Notes under the pieces: generated by a model | Told to the model about the DNA's origin: nothing | What the model saw: the letters and a program-made list of their open reading frames with translations, nothing else | Databases searched by the model: none | Program-made: the position numbers and the translations under genes | Origin: Russula earlei | Taxonomy: Eukaryota > Basidiomycota > Agaricomycetes > Russulales > Russulaceae | Direction: 5' to 3' | Length of the DNA: 64,000 nt | NCBI GenBank assembly: GCA_025769875.1 | Contig: JAGFNK010000073.1 | Span: forward strand, 90,485 to 154,484 | Shown: positions 1 through 11,576 of the stretch, piece after piece | How positions within the stretch are numbered: the first letter of the stretch is position 1 | Layout of the letters: each line of letters opens with the position of its first letter

Positions 1-1561
1 TGCCTGAGTAGAGTTTCAACTAAGCAAGATTTAAAAGACAAACGAAAAAGTCTCAGCGCCTCATAGAAAGCATGCGCTACCGCTTCGAGTTGATGGAAGT
101 CTTCAAAAGTCTAAAGAAAATCACGCAATGTAATGATCAGGAAGACGTGGTGGCGTACCGGATCACGATCGTGTCCCACCGCTTTGATGATTTTCTTGTA
201 AATGTCCTCTTGGATTTCCGAGTAGAGTCCAAGGAGACCGATAGTCGCCGCTATCGTGGATGCCGTTGTTTCTGAAAAGGTTCTTCGGTGGCTCGTTCAG
301 CTCGATAAGATAGAAATACACCAACCATGGCCAGCAAACATCAATGCAAAGACGTTCCCCAGCTATCGTCGCGTGCTAAGAATTGGCTCTACTGTTGTAA
401 TATTTTCACTCACCAGTTCGCTATCACTTAACTGCAATTTGCTGTCCTCCTCGCTTGCACGGACCAACAAGGTGAAAATGTCCTTCTTTTCAACATTGCT
501 AGCAGTGGTCTCAGAGTTCATTTCGGCCCGACGCTCCAGAATCATTTTCCCAAGGGAATCCCGTAGCATTTGGGTAGAGATAGTAATGTCGCGAAACCTG
601 CAGTGAAGGCAGTTCTGAGAAGGATATCAGAGGGTCATGCACCTCCGGTACATACAACTTGAACGGAAGCCTGTACGCCCATGACGGAGTAATCGCTCTC
701 AAAGTCACCGTGCTGGCCCATATGCGCATTGCTTCGTGTATGCCCATGCCCCCATTATCACTCTTAGTTTCATCCTTCCACGGGAAAGATAGACCAAAGC
801 CGCATGCAGAAATCACCAGAAAAGCCAAACGTGTTGTGTAGGTTTGCACGGGGTCGAGTATTACCACATCCTTTTGTGTCCAACCTTCTGTTGTGATGAT
901 ATCTCGATATACCCGCAAAGTCTCGGCCCATACAAGCGAATATGTCGTAGGGTTGAACGCCGGACCCACGATGCGCCGATGACGCCTCCAGACTTCTTTG
1001 TTGACGGAAACGAGGTTTGGGCCCCACTCACTGGCAACGCAACGCACATGAAGAGAAACACGGGAAATGAAGAAGAAGCCGTACAGTAGTGTTTCCACGG
1101 ACCACTTTGGCTTCACCCAAACTGACTGGAACCCTCCGGAAAGAAATTGTCGCGCGACCTCTAGAGAACACGTATAGATAAACGGGGGACCGCGCAAAAA
1201 GGGCACAAACGAGACGACTTCGGAGCGCCACTGCTTATAAACTGCGGAAAGATTAACTGGGTAAAAGTGCCTCTCGAAAAGAACTGCACGTACAAGACCG
1301 GCGCCATTTCCAGACCCAAGCGACACCTGGATTCCACCACGATGTAGGGAAGGGCAACGCCAGGAAGGCGGAGGGGAGAAAATGGTACTCGTGGGCCCGG
1401 GATCCCCTTGACTGTCTTATGGTCGATCAGAATTTGGATGTCATGGCACGCATTCACACAAAGCTCACTTTTATGCCGGCAATGAATTTGAGAACCCTCG
1501 ATACGACGAATATGGAGAGCACAGCGCTTGCGAGAACAAGCCAGTCGGGTCCTGGAGGCAT
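1..1561 (-). CDS. Cytochrome P450 monooxygenase, 5' part (cut by window edge)
   Basis: Microsomal-type P450, a haem-thiolate monooxygenase of the ER membrane; substrate not predictable. The start (ATG at 1561-1559) opens with MPPGPDWLVLASAVLSIFVV, a signal anchor, followed in a later exon by the Pro-rich hinge GIPGPRVPFSP. Then come WRRHRRIVGPAFN (C-helix region), a stretch with FGLSFPWKDE, and at about 365-290 the I-helix AGHETT. The Glu codon of that motif is split by an intron with GT..AG ends. EALRLF (K-helix ExxR) follows near 65-85. The haem-binding Cys loop lies beyond base 1, so completeness cannot be judged. At least six introns are needed. The gene is divergent from SEC20, only 150 bp between the two start codons. 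Most similar in style to agaricomycete P450s of the CYP64/CYP5000-type clans, but the family is not assigned. Confidence 0.88.
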
Positions 1562-1711
1562 GACTGCTCGAGACAAGGAGGGCGATATTGCGACATGGCC
1601 TTTTAGGTATTATTATATGGCGTGATCGCGAAGCACTTGACTTGGGGGCGCTAATTCACACGTGCACCAGGGGCGTTGAATGCAACTGGAAGCTTCAAAT
1701 CATTATTTATC
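1562..1711. promoter_or_regulatory. Shared 150-bp divergent promoter, P450 / SEC20
   Basis: The start codons of the P450 (minus) and SEC20 (plus) are only 150 bp apart, so both 5' leaders and core promoters must lie here or overlap. No clear TATA box was seen. Inference from gene layout only. Confidence 0.45.
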
Positions 1712-2984
1712 ATGCCTCCCCTGCCTACCACTTTCGACGACGCTACTAACGCGTCCATCGCTTCCATCGAACGACGTCAAAATGATCTACGCGATTTCCA
1801 GATACCACGCTTACGTGGGTGCTCGGCGTCCCTTGCTGTACAACAACAGTACGCTGCCGAGCTCCGCGAGGATCTGGACACTATCACACGGCTCGTCGAG
1901 GTAGGGATATGCAAGACCCTTTTTTTGTTCGTGCATCATGGATGTCAGTAGGTCTTAGATGAATCCATCGACGTCCAGCGTAGTCCCCGAAGTCGGAAAG
2001 ACCTCCGCGGTAAAGTTGAGGGGTTCAGAGCGGATGTCTCTCAGTACGTGATGCCCGACCCCACTCAATTAGAATCGGCGTCTAAGTATACTGCTAGATT
2101 GAAAAGAGATCTGCGGGAGGCTCTGTTATTCTCAAAACGAGCCATTGACGCCAAAGCATCTTCAAGTAGAGAGGAATTACTTCGTTCGTCAGTATTGGAG
2201 CAGACAAGGACCTCGGATGGCAAGGCCGCGTTAGTGATTAAAGACACGTTTTCTTGGTCATCTCTCACACCATCGCAGAGAGGACGCTGTAATGAAAGCC
2301 CAGGCAGATGTCACGGACGCTCTGAGAAGGACAATGGGCTTAATGCAGACTGAATTGGAGAGATCAGTCTTATCCTCCCAGATGCTTGGTTCGCAAATCT
2401 TTGTGTCTTCTCCGAAGAAATCACCTAACCGGTGCTTCCAGGGTCATCTACGGCTGCGCTCAAGGCGACAACATCGACTCATGATGTCCTTACGGGTCTA
2501 CTTGGTACATCAAAGCAGCTTGTCACCGCGCTTGAGAAAGCAGATTGGTTAGACCGGCTACTTATTTTCGCCGGCTCTGGCATTCTTTGCCCTCGTCGTT
2601 CTTTTTATTCTGAAGCAGCGCATTGTTGACCGAGGGCTTCGCATTGCGTTCTGGTGGACGCGTTTGTTGCCCTCCATGGGCGGAGACGACACGACACTCG
2701 GTACCAAAGACGTCATGACGGAGAAGGTGACCGCCGTCGCCACACAAAATGTCGCGGCGGTTGCCTCGTCCATCATTATGGCGTCTACAGCAGCCATCCT
2801 AGGGTCTCAAGTCGCCCATGCAGCAGAACCTGATTGGGATGCTCTGTCTGCCAGTCCATCAGGCAAGGACACTTCTCCTACATCCGCTGATCTGGGATCA
2901 GCTAGCTTGAATCTTTTCGCAACCTCCTTAACATCACAGCACAGTCAAACGCCTCATCTAGAGAGCATACATGACGAGCTGTGA
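1712..2984 (+). CDS. SEC20: SEC20-type t-SNARE subunit (BNIP1 family), with an apparent one-base frame slip
   Basis: Sec20 is the ER t-SNARE subunit (with Ufe1, Use1, Sec22) that receives COPI vesicles from the Golgi. Exon 1 runs from ATG 1712 to 1900 and an intron 1901-1951 joins ..RLVE to VLDESIDVQ; two more introns (from about 2228 and 2395) restore a continuous helical domain, AEDAVMKAQADVTDALRR and then GSSTAALKATTSTHDVLTG. The block LLGTSKQLVTALEKADWLDR is characteristic of the Sec20 SNARE-like region. The membrane segment ALAFFALVVLFILKQRIV follows, but in the next frame: the sequence GCCGGCT near 2570-2576 appears to carry one extra G, since removing it would read LLIFAALAFFALVV. The tail is about 100 residues, Ala/Ser-rich, with no HDEL-type retrieval signal beyond the ending ..IHDEL, which resembles an ER retrieval signal. 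Whether the slip is real or an assembly error cannot be told here. Confidence 0.85.
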
Positions 2985-3178
2985 TCCTGTTTGTAGACCG
3001 GAGCGACAGTATATTATGTTCTCATCCACTAGTATTTAAAGCGAGCCTTATAAAAGCCCGAACTATGCCCAAGTACACTAGTTCTAGAGACAGGTGAAGG
3101 TGATTAATCACAGTAGGCGGCAGGAACGGTCCGAGTGTTGTGTTGCTCGCTCGCTCGTCCCCAGAGGTTGGGGTCAAG

Positions 3179-5801
3179 ATGTCAGTGAACGAGGACACCC
3201 GCTTCCCCGCAAAGCGACAGAGGCTCGACCAGCGTGAAGTCCAGAGGGAAGAAGAACGAATGTTTTCTCTACTGTCGTGTCTGGAACGCATCCCGCTCGA
3301 GATCCTTGCCGAGATTCTTTTCCATGTGAACTCTCCTAATGACGTCCTCTCTGTTGCGCGCTGCAGCAAGCATCTCGGCGCGACCCTGCTAAACCCTTCT
3401 AATGTAATGATATGGCGCCGCATTCGTCGTCATTGTGTCGTACCAGACCTTCCTCCTCCATTTCCCGGCTGGAGTGAATCCGCATATGCAGCCCTCATTT
3501 TTGACCCCGGGAATTGCTATGTGGGTCTTACTTACTCGATTCTCACCTTTTGGACCTCATAACCGTGACTCGGCCAGATCTGTGGTGTTCCGACAAAACG
3601 GATATTTTTGTCCTTTGTTGCCAGGGTTCGTCTATGCGGGAAGGTCTGTGTTCCATTCCACCACTTCTTTATCGGGTTTGGCTCAGGTTTCCGTAGCCCG
3701 AGTGTCGCAGAAAGTTCTTCGAGTGTGTCGTGATCTTATTAATCATCGCATTGCTAACCTCTACGTGTCAGTGACCATATCATGATCCCGACTTATCCAG
3801 ACCAAAATTTTTCCGACTCGAAACGGCGCTTTTATGGAGCGAGACTGAGATATTTAGAAATACCAGTTTTTAGCCCTACCGGTATATGTGTGACCGCTCC
3901 CTTATAACGTACTGACCAGGGTCTTCAGGTGCACATCAATACTATTGTGGGTTTCATGGAGTCTTGATCAAGCCTTCACTTTCCCTAATCTCCTGCACTG
4001 CGTGACCAACGGTTAGGTCTCCGGGTTGACAAGATGAAGACTGAGTCGGAATACGGGAAAATGATTCGGGAGGGCAAATCCCAGGATGAATATCTGCGGG
4101 TAAGGTCAGCAGCAACAACCTTATCACCACTCTAACGTTTCCGTTTCAGCTTCGCGAGGCCGATATTCATCGTCAGCATCAGATATTCGAGGTGCGTCTC
4201 CGCATATTTATGCCGCACGATATCTACTAAGTTCTCCGACAGCATGCAAAAGCCCTCTATCAGTGGTGTCAGGGGTGGCGTAATAGATCTCGAATCACAA
4301 AGACGTCAAACATGGCATTGTGAGTCTGTGTTGTCTTCTGATCGTCTCTCTGATTGCGTGTTGTGCATGTGCGCAGTGCCCAGGGGCTATCAACGGAGGC
4401 CTGTTGGGATCTCCAAGATCTTTTAAACACAACCACGTTCTGCTCGTTACAACGAAGTTATAATGCGTGCCTCCAAACCATTTCAGTGACTGGTAAGCTT
4501 TTGTTTTTCACCAGCCGGATGAGTCGTGACGGAAAGGAAGACGTTCGGTTATTGATTAAGAAAATCGATGCCGAGATTCTCACTCAACTGGAGAACAGAG
4601 AACGAAGACAAAAAGCGCATGTCCGGCAAACGAAACGCGGAGACATATCTCGTTACTACGATCGCCTCGTAAAGGGGAAAAAACATCCTGTCGTTCCGAT
4701 TCTGGCCGAGTTTCGAGCGCTCCCTATCATCAAGGCTTTACAAGACAGAGATGATGTGATGCCGGTTGTGTCGGATAGTGCCCATTCTCCGACGCAGCCG
4801 TCCCAAGCTCCACGAACTTTGGAATCTGAACTAATGCGTTCCGATTTGATAGGCTGCATGATCACCAACGACCTCGAGAAGTGGGTCGACTCTGCGCTTG
4901 TGGCGTTCGACTCGATCCTGGGCAAACCGAGCTGGAAAAGCGCAGCAAAGAGAGTCCTTCATCCCGCCGAGCGGGTCACAGCTCGCTTTATCTGTACACG
5001 GTGCAACAGTACGCTAAAGAAGCATGCCACAACAGAGTCGCTTGATTTTCGAGGGGCTTGCGCCCACCAGTGTGGGGGCCAATCGAAGAAGGCCGCTCTG
5101 AGACGAAAGTGGAAGGCTGACCAGTTTGTACCTGATGGGAAGGTATTTATCGGTGCAGGCGGTCGCAACTCTTCTGAGGGTTAACTTTCCCTTGTCCACA
5201 GGCCATCGATGTGCTTACCGCTGCTGTTTCCCAACTTGGATTCAGGGCAGATCACCGAGAGACAGTGTCTCTAATCGAGTCTGTCGGTGCCAGATTTCTG
5301 TGCAAGTCGTGTGATTTGCCAATTGTGATGAACTTCCAGCGCTTGGTATTTGTCGTTCTCGCCTCTGGGTCGCCTCCAATGGGTGACGTCGGCGCTTTCT
5401 TTTAGGTGGGGCATTGCCGTCGGCACCATGAGATGCAAATCGAACTTCTTTCTCCAGTCGAAGCTCTTAACGCGTTGTTTAAACACCCGTATGAAGAAGG
5501 AGCCTTCGCAAAGTATTCCGTTGGACCCAAAAAGGCGAAACAAATGAAGGTGTTTGGATGTCGTCACTGCCCGGATACCCGCGCAGAGCCCACGTCGCGG
5601 AGCAGTGATGCTTATCAGCAGAAACGATTCACGTTCAACGGACTGATCTCGCATGCGAAAGAAAAGTGGGTCCTCTGAGTTTCTTTTCCATACGCGTGTG
5701 ATAAACAAGTCTCACGGCATCATAGGCACAAGATATTTCCCTTAGGTGATGAGGACTTCTTCCGTGAAGACATCGAAGACACCGATGGAGAGGGGTTTTG
5801 A
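3179..5801 (+). CDS. F-box protein with a downstream Cys-pair (zinc-binding-like) motif
   Basis: Predicted substrate receptor of an SCF ubiquitin ligase. The F-box is at residues about 35-80 (LERIPLEILAEILFHV, then DVLSVARCSKHL). The next exons, joined over an intron at about 3526-3581, give CYICGVPTKRIFLSFVARVR followed by a further Cys and CRRKFFEC; this CxxC..C..C layout after the F-box is common in mushroom F-box proteins and probably binds zinc. A long C-terminal half contains two more Cys-rich pieces (FICTRCNSTLKKHA, ARFLCKSCDLPIV and VFGCRHCPDTRAEP), each split by short introns. The last intron joins AKEK to HKIFPLGDEDFF and the protein ends in an acidic tail at 5801. At least eight introns. 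Target unknown. Start chosen as first ATG before the F-box. Confidence 0.8.
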
Positions 5802-6162
5802 AGTAGGGAAGGGATTAATTTGACGTCACAGGCTAAGGGTGGCCACATTTGCTGAAGTGCTATCGTCCTCGATGATTGTCTGAACAACAGTCTGTTACAC
5901 GACCAGCGAATGACGATAATCATTTGTGGGCATGACGTGAGTAGGGTATTGTGAAATAGCTATGAGCAAAGTCGCTATATGCTTGATTGACGCATCCATG
6001 TTAGGGACTGGCTGTGGCCCGGGACATATATCAACTTCACCAATGGATACTCCATTGGGAGTTTGCACATAGATTCTCATGGTCGCTAGATCAACTCCAT
6101 TCTCGAGCAGACATTTTTAGGCAACGAATAACGTATGCTTTTATATGGTTTCCAGGATACGA
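5802..6162. other. Intergenic, no feature recognised
   Basis: Convergent 3' ends of the F-box gene (+) and the ribophorin II gene (-). No coding signature, repeat or RNA gene was recognised. Confidence 0.5.
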
Positions 6163-7213
6163 CTAATGGCTGCGGGTCCTGCGTTCAGCAATGCCTGCGA
6201 GAGCCTGCTTGCCTGTAAGTAAAGCGAGAGTGGCCGCACCGGCGCCATATAAGAGGATCTGTCCGAGACGAAGCTCGATCCAGTACCAGAAAAGGAGGCC
6301 CTCGATGACACCGAGTGATAGTAAGAAAGACAGGACACTAGGTGAGAAAAGATGAGGCACGCCCGGGCGAATGGCACCCCACTATAAGGGCAACCCAGAC
6401 AAAATTGTCAGCACCGCAAAAATGCCGAGCCGCACGGAGCAAGAAGGCATCATCGCACGCACCAATACAAAGAGAACAGCCCATGGGCCCAGGACGAGCA
6501 AGGCGAAAAACGCCGATATGAGACGAGGGGGCGGATTTGGCTCCGAACGGAAGGTATGCGAAAGCTCGGGGCGTGGATGGTAGAAGGCTTCTTCTGAGTG
6601 CACCGGCGGCGGTGCTGACGGTGGGACGTGGAGGTCAAAGAGGTCAATCGTCGCGGGGCTGTGAACGAATGAACCGAGGAGAAGGGTGACGTGCAGCGGC
6701 GCGGCACCGGAAGGTGGGAGAGAGCTTGGCGGCTTGGCCATGTTCTTTAATTTTGTAAGTGAGAGTTAGAGGGAGAACGAGCGCGGTTTAGTGCAGGCAT
6801 AGCGTGCATGATATGAAAAAAATCCACCAGTTCGAACTTTGCCTTGCCAGAAGGCGAGGTTTTGACGGGCTGGATGCCCTCTTCGCCTGTTGTTGGGTCG
6901 AAGAAACGCAGGAAGGTCTGATGCGGCTGGACGCCGTTGTCCGTTGCCTGCTCTGTAACTTGAAAGGCGAGCTTCAGGGTATCACTTGGGCCCAAGGTGA
7001 CAGGATCAGGGCGTTTTGTAAGGGGTAATCTGTTTGAGTTATTCTTTTGAGCACGAATGGAAGGAATATAGACGTGGTCGCATACGTTTCTGAACGCAGC
7101 TGGCCCCCATCAGGTCCAGTGACAATCAAACGGGGTGATTGAACGGCGAGCTGACCAGCATGCGCAGCTGCGATAAAGCAAACAAGAGACAAAAAGAGTG
7201 GTTGGAGACCCAT
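6163..7213 (-). CDS. SWP1: Oligosaccharyltransferase subunit ribophorin II / Swp1
   Basis: Non-catalytic subunit of the ER oligosaccharyltransferase that N-glycosylates nascent proteins. Start at 7213 gives a clear signal peptide, MGLQPLFLSLVCFIAAAHA. After an intron (RSE to TLPLTKRPDP) comes the lumenal domain with LGPSDTLKLAFQVTE and QTFLRFFDPTTGEEG. A second intron ends just before NMAKPPSS. The conserved family ending follows: HPRPELSHTFRSEPNPPPRL, a first membrane span FFALLVLGPWAVLFVL, an intron, then WGAIRPGVPHLFSPSVLSF and two more hydrophobic segments (FLLSLGVIEGLLFWYWIEL and a Gly/Ala-rich one). About 270 residues, the short fungal form. All splice joins keep frame, so the gene appears intact. 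Divergent from RPN3. Confidence 0.92.
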
Positions 7214-7302
7214 GTGATGATGTGCCGAGGAAAGCTTGCGAAGTGAAGAAAGCCACGTCAAGACAAGGTCACATGATGAGTCTCGCAGTAGGCAGAAAAA
7301 TA

Positions 7303-7374
7303 AGACCCGACCGTGGTTCGAACACGGGACCGCACGATCTGCAATCGTATGCTCTACCACTGAGCTACCGAGTC
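7303..7374 (-). tRNA. tRNA-Cys (GCA)
   Basis: On the minus strand a 72-nt cloverleaf begins GACTCGG. The 7-bp acceptor pairs with TCGGGTC, with two G-U pairs. The D arm is GCTC..GAGC, the anticodon arm TACGA / loop TTGCAGA / TCGTG (anticodon GCA), and the T arm CCGTG-TTCGAAC-CACGG. No intron. It lies in the 276-bp gap between the divergent SWP1 and RPN3 starts. Confidence 0.96.
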
Positions 7375-7489
7375 ACTGCTTTTCAACGGAAAGCATACAC
7401 TGATATCACAGCGACCTCATTCTTCCACCAGTGACGCGTCGTGTGAATGACACGCGTATCCCGACTCTGCCTCTGTCCAAACACCCGAC

Positions 7490-9180
7490 ATGGCTGACGT
7501 TGAAATGAAGGACGCAAAGACAAAGGGAGAAACCAACAGTGATGTCGCAGCGCCTCCGCAATCGCCTGTGGTAGAGATAAAATCGAATATTGCCCTCATC
7601 GAGAGAGCAGTGTCCACCCTCGAACCCCGATTCACCATCCGAGTATTGCGATCGCTGACCGCACTCCGGAAACGCTTGGACGAGAAGGCTTGTTGGACGC
7701 CGTGTCCGAAGTCTATCCCCCAAGGTGCGTGCGTGTCGCAATTCAAGGCAAGGGATTCACCTTTCCTATCGCGTTGTAGATTCCACGATCAGGTCGTCTC
7801 TGCTCTCATGGCTCCCAGCTACACCTGCTCAAGACGAGTCCATGGAAGTTGACCCCTCTCCTTCTCCAAAAGCATCGTCGGAGACCGTACCCGAAACTGA
7901 GATCTACTTCCGCCTTCTCATCCTGCACCATCTCCTCACTTCTCCCAGTACTTATTCCGCGGCCATCGACCTTGCCAATGAGACTGTGCGAAAGATTCAG
8001 TCTTTCAACCGTCGAAGCTTAGATCCAATCGCGGCAAGGGTCTGGTTTGCCCTTGAGCGGGCGTACGAACTTGGTGGAGAACTTTCTGATGCACGACCGT
8101 GCGTATATTTTATCGTATCCGTTTCTCCCGCTCACCCACACCGCCTTTCAACAGCCTCTTCCTTGCAGCCCAACGGACTGCTTCCCTTCGCCACGACGAT
8201 GAGACCCAAGCTTCCCTCATTAATCGTCTTCTTCGTAGCTACCTACATTACAACCTTTACGACCAAGCCGACAAACTCATCTCGAAAACGAATTTCCCCG
8301 CTTCCGCTCCAAACTCGCAGTACGCTCGCTACCACTACTATCTTGGCCGCATCAAGGCGGTACAGCTCGACTATACGGCGGCGCACACCAACTTGCAACA
8401 GGCGATCCGACGAGCACCGGCTCCCAAACTTGCGCCTGGATTTTACCAAGCCGTACACAAAGTCTTTGTGGTTGTAGAGCTCCTTATGGGCGACATCCCC
8501 GAACGTAGTCTGTTTCGGCACCCTGTGCTCGAAAAGGCATTACATGGGTACTTTGACATCGTAAAAGGTGAGCTACCCGCGTCCAATATTAGCTGCCTCA
8601 GTCTGACACCTTATAGCGGTCCGCACCGGCTCCCTTTCGCAGTTCCAAAACACACTCACTCTGCACGCCACTAGCTTCGAGTCCGATAAGACCTACAGGC
8701 TAGTCGCGCGCCTTCGACAGAATGTGATCAAAACAGGCATCCGCCGTCTCTCGCTGTCCTACTCACGCATCTCGCTGCGCGACATATGCGTCAAATTGCA
8801 CCTAGACTCAGAAGAGGACGCTGAATATATTGTCGGAAAGGCAATCCGCGACGGCGTCATCGAGGGACGAATAGTACATGAGAAAGGCTGGATGGAATGT
8901 GGCGGACAGAAGACGGGATTTGGACCCGAGGTTAGCGAAATGTTCTCTCGTCGAATTGGGTATTGCTTGGAGCTGCACAACCAGAGTGTGAAGGTATGTT
9001 TGCCAAGCTGTGTGCGTGCAAATGGAAGTTCACTCCATGTAGGCAATGCGCTATCCGCTCAATGCACATAGGAAGGATCTCGTGGATGCCGAAGGTGCTC
9101 GGGAGCGAGAGAAAGAGTTGGCAAAGGGTATCCAAGAAGGGGAGATAGACGAAGAAGATGCGCTGGGTGGCGACTTCTGA
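7490..9180 (+). CDS. RPN3: 26S proteasome regulatory subunit RPN3 (PSMD3)
   Basis: Structural PCI-domain subunit of the proteasome lid. N-terminus MADVEMKDAKTKG; then IRVLRSLTALRKRL. Introns at about 7725, 8099, 8567 and 8995 are supported by frame and GT..AG. Family blocks are easy to read: IYFRLLILHHLL, RVWFALERAYELGGE, RHDDETQASLINRLLRSYLH, YARYHYYLGRIKAVQLDY, then the PCI domain with GSLSQFQNTL, RLRQNVIKTGIRRLSLSYSR and ISLRDICVKLHLDSEEDAEY. The C-terminus has RYPLNAHRKDLVDAEGARER and ends acidic (EEDALGGDF). In exon 1, bases about 7687-7721 give the expected LLDAVSEVYP only in the +1 frame, while flanking exons agree with the original frame: two compensating one-base slips. Otherwise full length. 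Confidence 0.92.
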
Positions 9181-10684
9181 CATGTGTAATGTGATTATTT
9201 TTTTTTCATGCCTCGAGGGCGGTGAGTCGTAGGTGGTTGCCCCTTGGCAAGCAAGTTATTCATGTGGGAAGTGGCGGTCATCTGAAGACACTGTCTTGCG
9301 ACGCCAATTTCGTGGACTAGAGCGAGACATTCACGATAGAGGACGTTTATATCTGCACTGCACGGTAACTTCCAAACAATCAGAATATAGGTGCGAGCAC
9401 TTTAACAGACCGTTTGCTTGCGAGTCTCTTTCGGGCTGCAACTTCGCCCTCTAAAGCTATCGAGGCCCAGCTCTGATACCCCAGTAGTCCTGGAATTGTT
9501 GGAAGGATCGGAGGCGCAGAATGAGAGAGACCTGCATCAAATATTACACTTGACAAGTGATCACCCTTTCCTATACACAGAACAGAACATCAAGTTGTGA
9601 TGATATGATATTGCAATTTGTCAGCCAGCTACAGATCAGATAAGATATACTAGACTGTTCGGACCGTGAGTTAGCTCGTTTGAAAGACTTGAAGTGGTTT
9701 CCAGTCAGGCTTTCGAGAGCTTGAAGGCGCATCAACAGGTACACAAAGTAAGACAATAAGACGTTCTATGGTGAAAGGCGTGTTTTTAAAGAGCGGGGTC
9801 ACCATGCACACCCGCATCCTCTGCGCGTGAGACCCCTTGCCTTGCAAATTTTGGAAAAGCCCTGAGATTTGTCGATGACCTATCGATAATGGCCGCTGAA
9901 GGGCATAGAGAATCCATCCGTGTTGAAAGTACTCTGTATTCAGGAGGCCGATGGCGTCACCAGTATTCACGGCATTCAGGCATCGTCCCTCTGTCTGGAA
10001 CGATCCGATAGTCAACACTCACTGCCACTTAAATTTCCTCTAGTCATCTTGGTCGAAGCTTCCGTCATATATATATGCAAAGGTACAGGAGACCGAGTGG
10101 TCTATGCGAAGCAAAAGACCTTTGTGCCTGGGGACCGAGCGAGGGACAGGGGTTGTGAGAACTCACAAACCCCAGTAACGGAGAGCACAGCATGAATTAC
10201 GACTCCTCCATTCCTTCGACAGGTACCATGAGGACCTGTTATTGACACTATCATCGATCCGCGATCACCGAATGTCCCAGGCGTCCTTTCAAATTTCAGC
10301 CGTCGGAAATCCATTCCCGCCGTGCAGTCGGCGACGGCGAGCGAAGGAAGGTAGCGGAACTCGGTATCCGGGTTTTGACCATGTGCGCATGCATGCGAAC
10401 GAGAGGGCTGTCCGTCTGTCTGTCAGTGATCATGAGCTCAACTGCTGCGGCGAAGTGACCGTAGCGGCCGATAAAAATCCGACTCCATGCGATGCAGATG
10501 TCTCCGGTGAATCCGGCCACAGGCAGGAACATCTAGGCTGCCCCACAGCCGCCGGCACTCGGACGCGCACGAGACGCCGAAACATCACGGGTTAATTGGT
10601 CACGTGGACCACGGACTGTTCGCGCCATCACATAAATGTGTCATCAAGTTCTTCCAGCTGTACACCCAGCGGCGTCAATTACAA
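9181..10684. other. 1.5 kb without a recognised gene
   Basis: Short open frames only (the longest, minus strand 10018-9671, 115 codons) with no family signature, splice-supported extension or codon pattern resembling the neighbours. No repeat or RNA gene was seen. It includes the promoter of the downstream NDUFAF2-like gene. Confidence 0.45.
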
Positions 10685-11576
10685 ATGTCTATCCTGCAAA
10701 GATTTTTGCGGTTCATCTATCGACCCGTGTGTCTCCATCTAAAAATTATTTTTGGTTGCGTCCTGACACAATCCTTTTCTTCGCATTGTGCAGCGCTATT
10801 TTGTTGGCACGGATCTCGAAGGTTAGAGATTGATTTCTCAGTTGCCCCGCTGATAACGTCTACTATGTCGCCCAAAGGGAACAGATTCTTTGAATATCCT
10901 AGTCTGAGGGACGGTGTGTCTAGGCATGTCTAGGCAGCGTGAAATTTTTGAGTACATATCAGTCCCACACAGATCCACCTCGAGCACGTCGCCGCGTCCG
11001 GTACAAGGTGGATGAGGATATGTGGGACTATGTTGGCGGTGCAAAACGTCTGCCAGGTCTGTGTCAAATTTCATAAAACGTGGAGTCACTCGTCCATGGA
11101 TGATTGAGCTCCGTGCGCAGTACAGTGGGTCTCTTGGCTCTCCCACACACGGGAGAATCCTCCCACTCTCGAGGTGCGTTCCTGTGCTTCAGGTGCAGGG
11201 CTGTACTACCTATACTACTTCTGTTTGTCGTTAGGAGCTCCGGGCGGACCTAGCGCGCCAACGACGTGTTCTATATAACGCGTCCATCATTGAAGCCAGA
11301 GACCGGGAAGAGCGTGCACGCATTTCTGCTGCCGCAGCGACCCCAATCACCGAGGTTCCAGCCACGTCAACCCCACAGGGCATTCGCACCAGACGGCAGG
11401 CTTCAAGTCCAGACTCTTTTGATGTTCTTGAAAGGCCGCAGCCTTCCTCCGAAACCCACGAACTCAAACGGCCTTCACTGCCATCTCACGGCTCGGCACT
11501 GCCTGCTGCTGGAAAGGATAGAGACTGGCAGCCTGCGGCGTGGACGCCGCGGACTATGCGCAGGCGAGGAGGTTAA
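10685..11576 (+). CDS. NDUFAF2: Complex I assembly factor, NDUFAF2/mimitin-like (NDUFA12 superfamily)
   Basis: Mitochondrial assembly factor of NADH:ubiquinone oxidoreductase. No long open frame exists because five small exons encode it; splicing restores the whole family core. MSILQRFLRFIYRP, then RYFVGTDLEG, NRFFEYPSLRD, DPPRARRRVRYKVDEDMWDY, VGGAKRLP, VQWVSWLSHTRENPPTLEEL and RADLARQRRVLYNASIIEAR. Every junction is GT..AG and phase-consistent (for example GAC G|AT CCA after an intron at about 10911-10970). The tail is Pro/Ser-rich and ends DWQPAAWTPRTMRRRGG. The YFVG.D..GN.F.E, WHY-like MWDYVGG and WLSHTR..PPT.EEL motifs are diagnostic of the NDUFAF2/NDUFA12 fold. The start codon is the least certain part. 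Confidence 0.87.
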
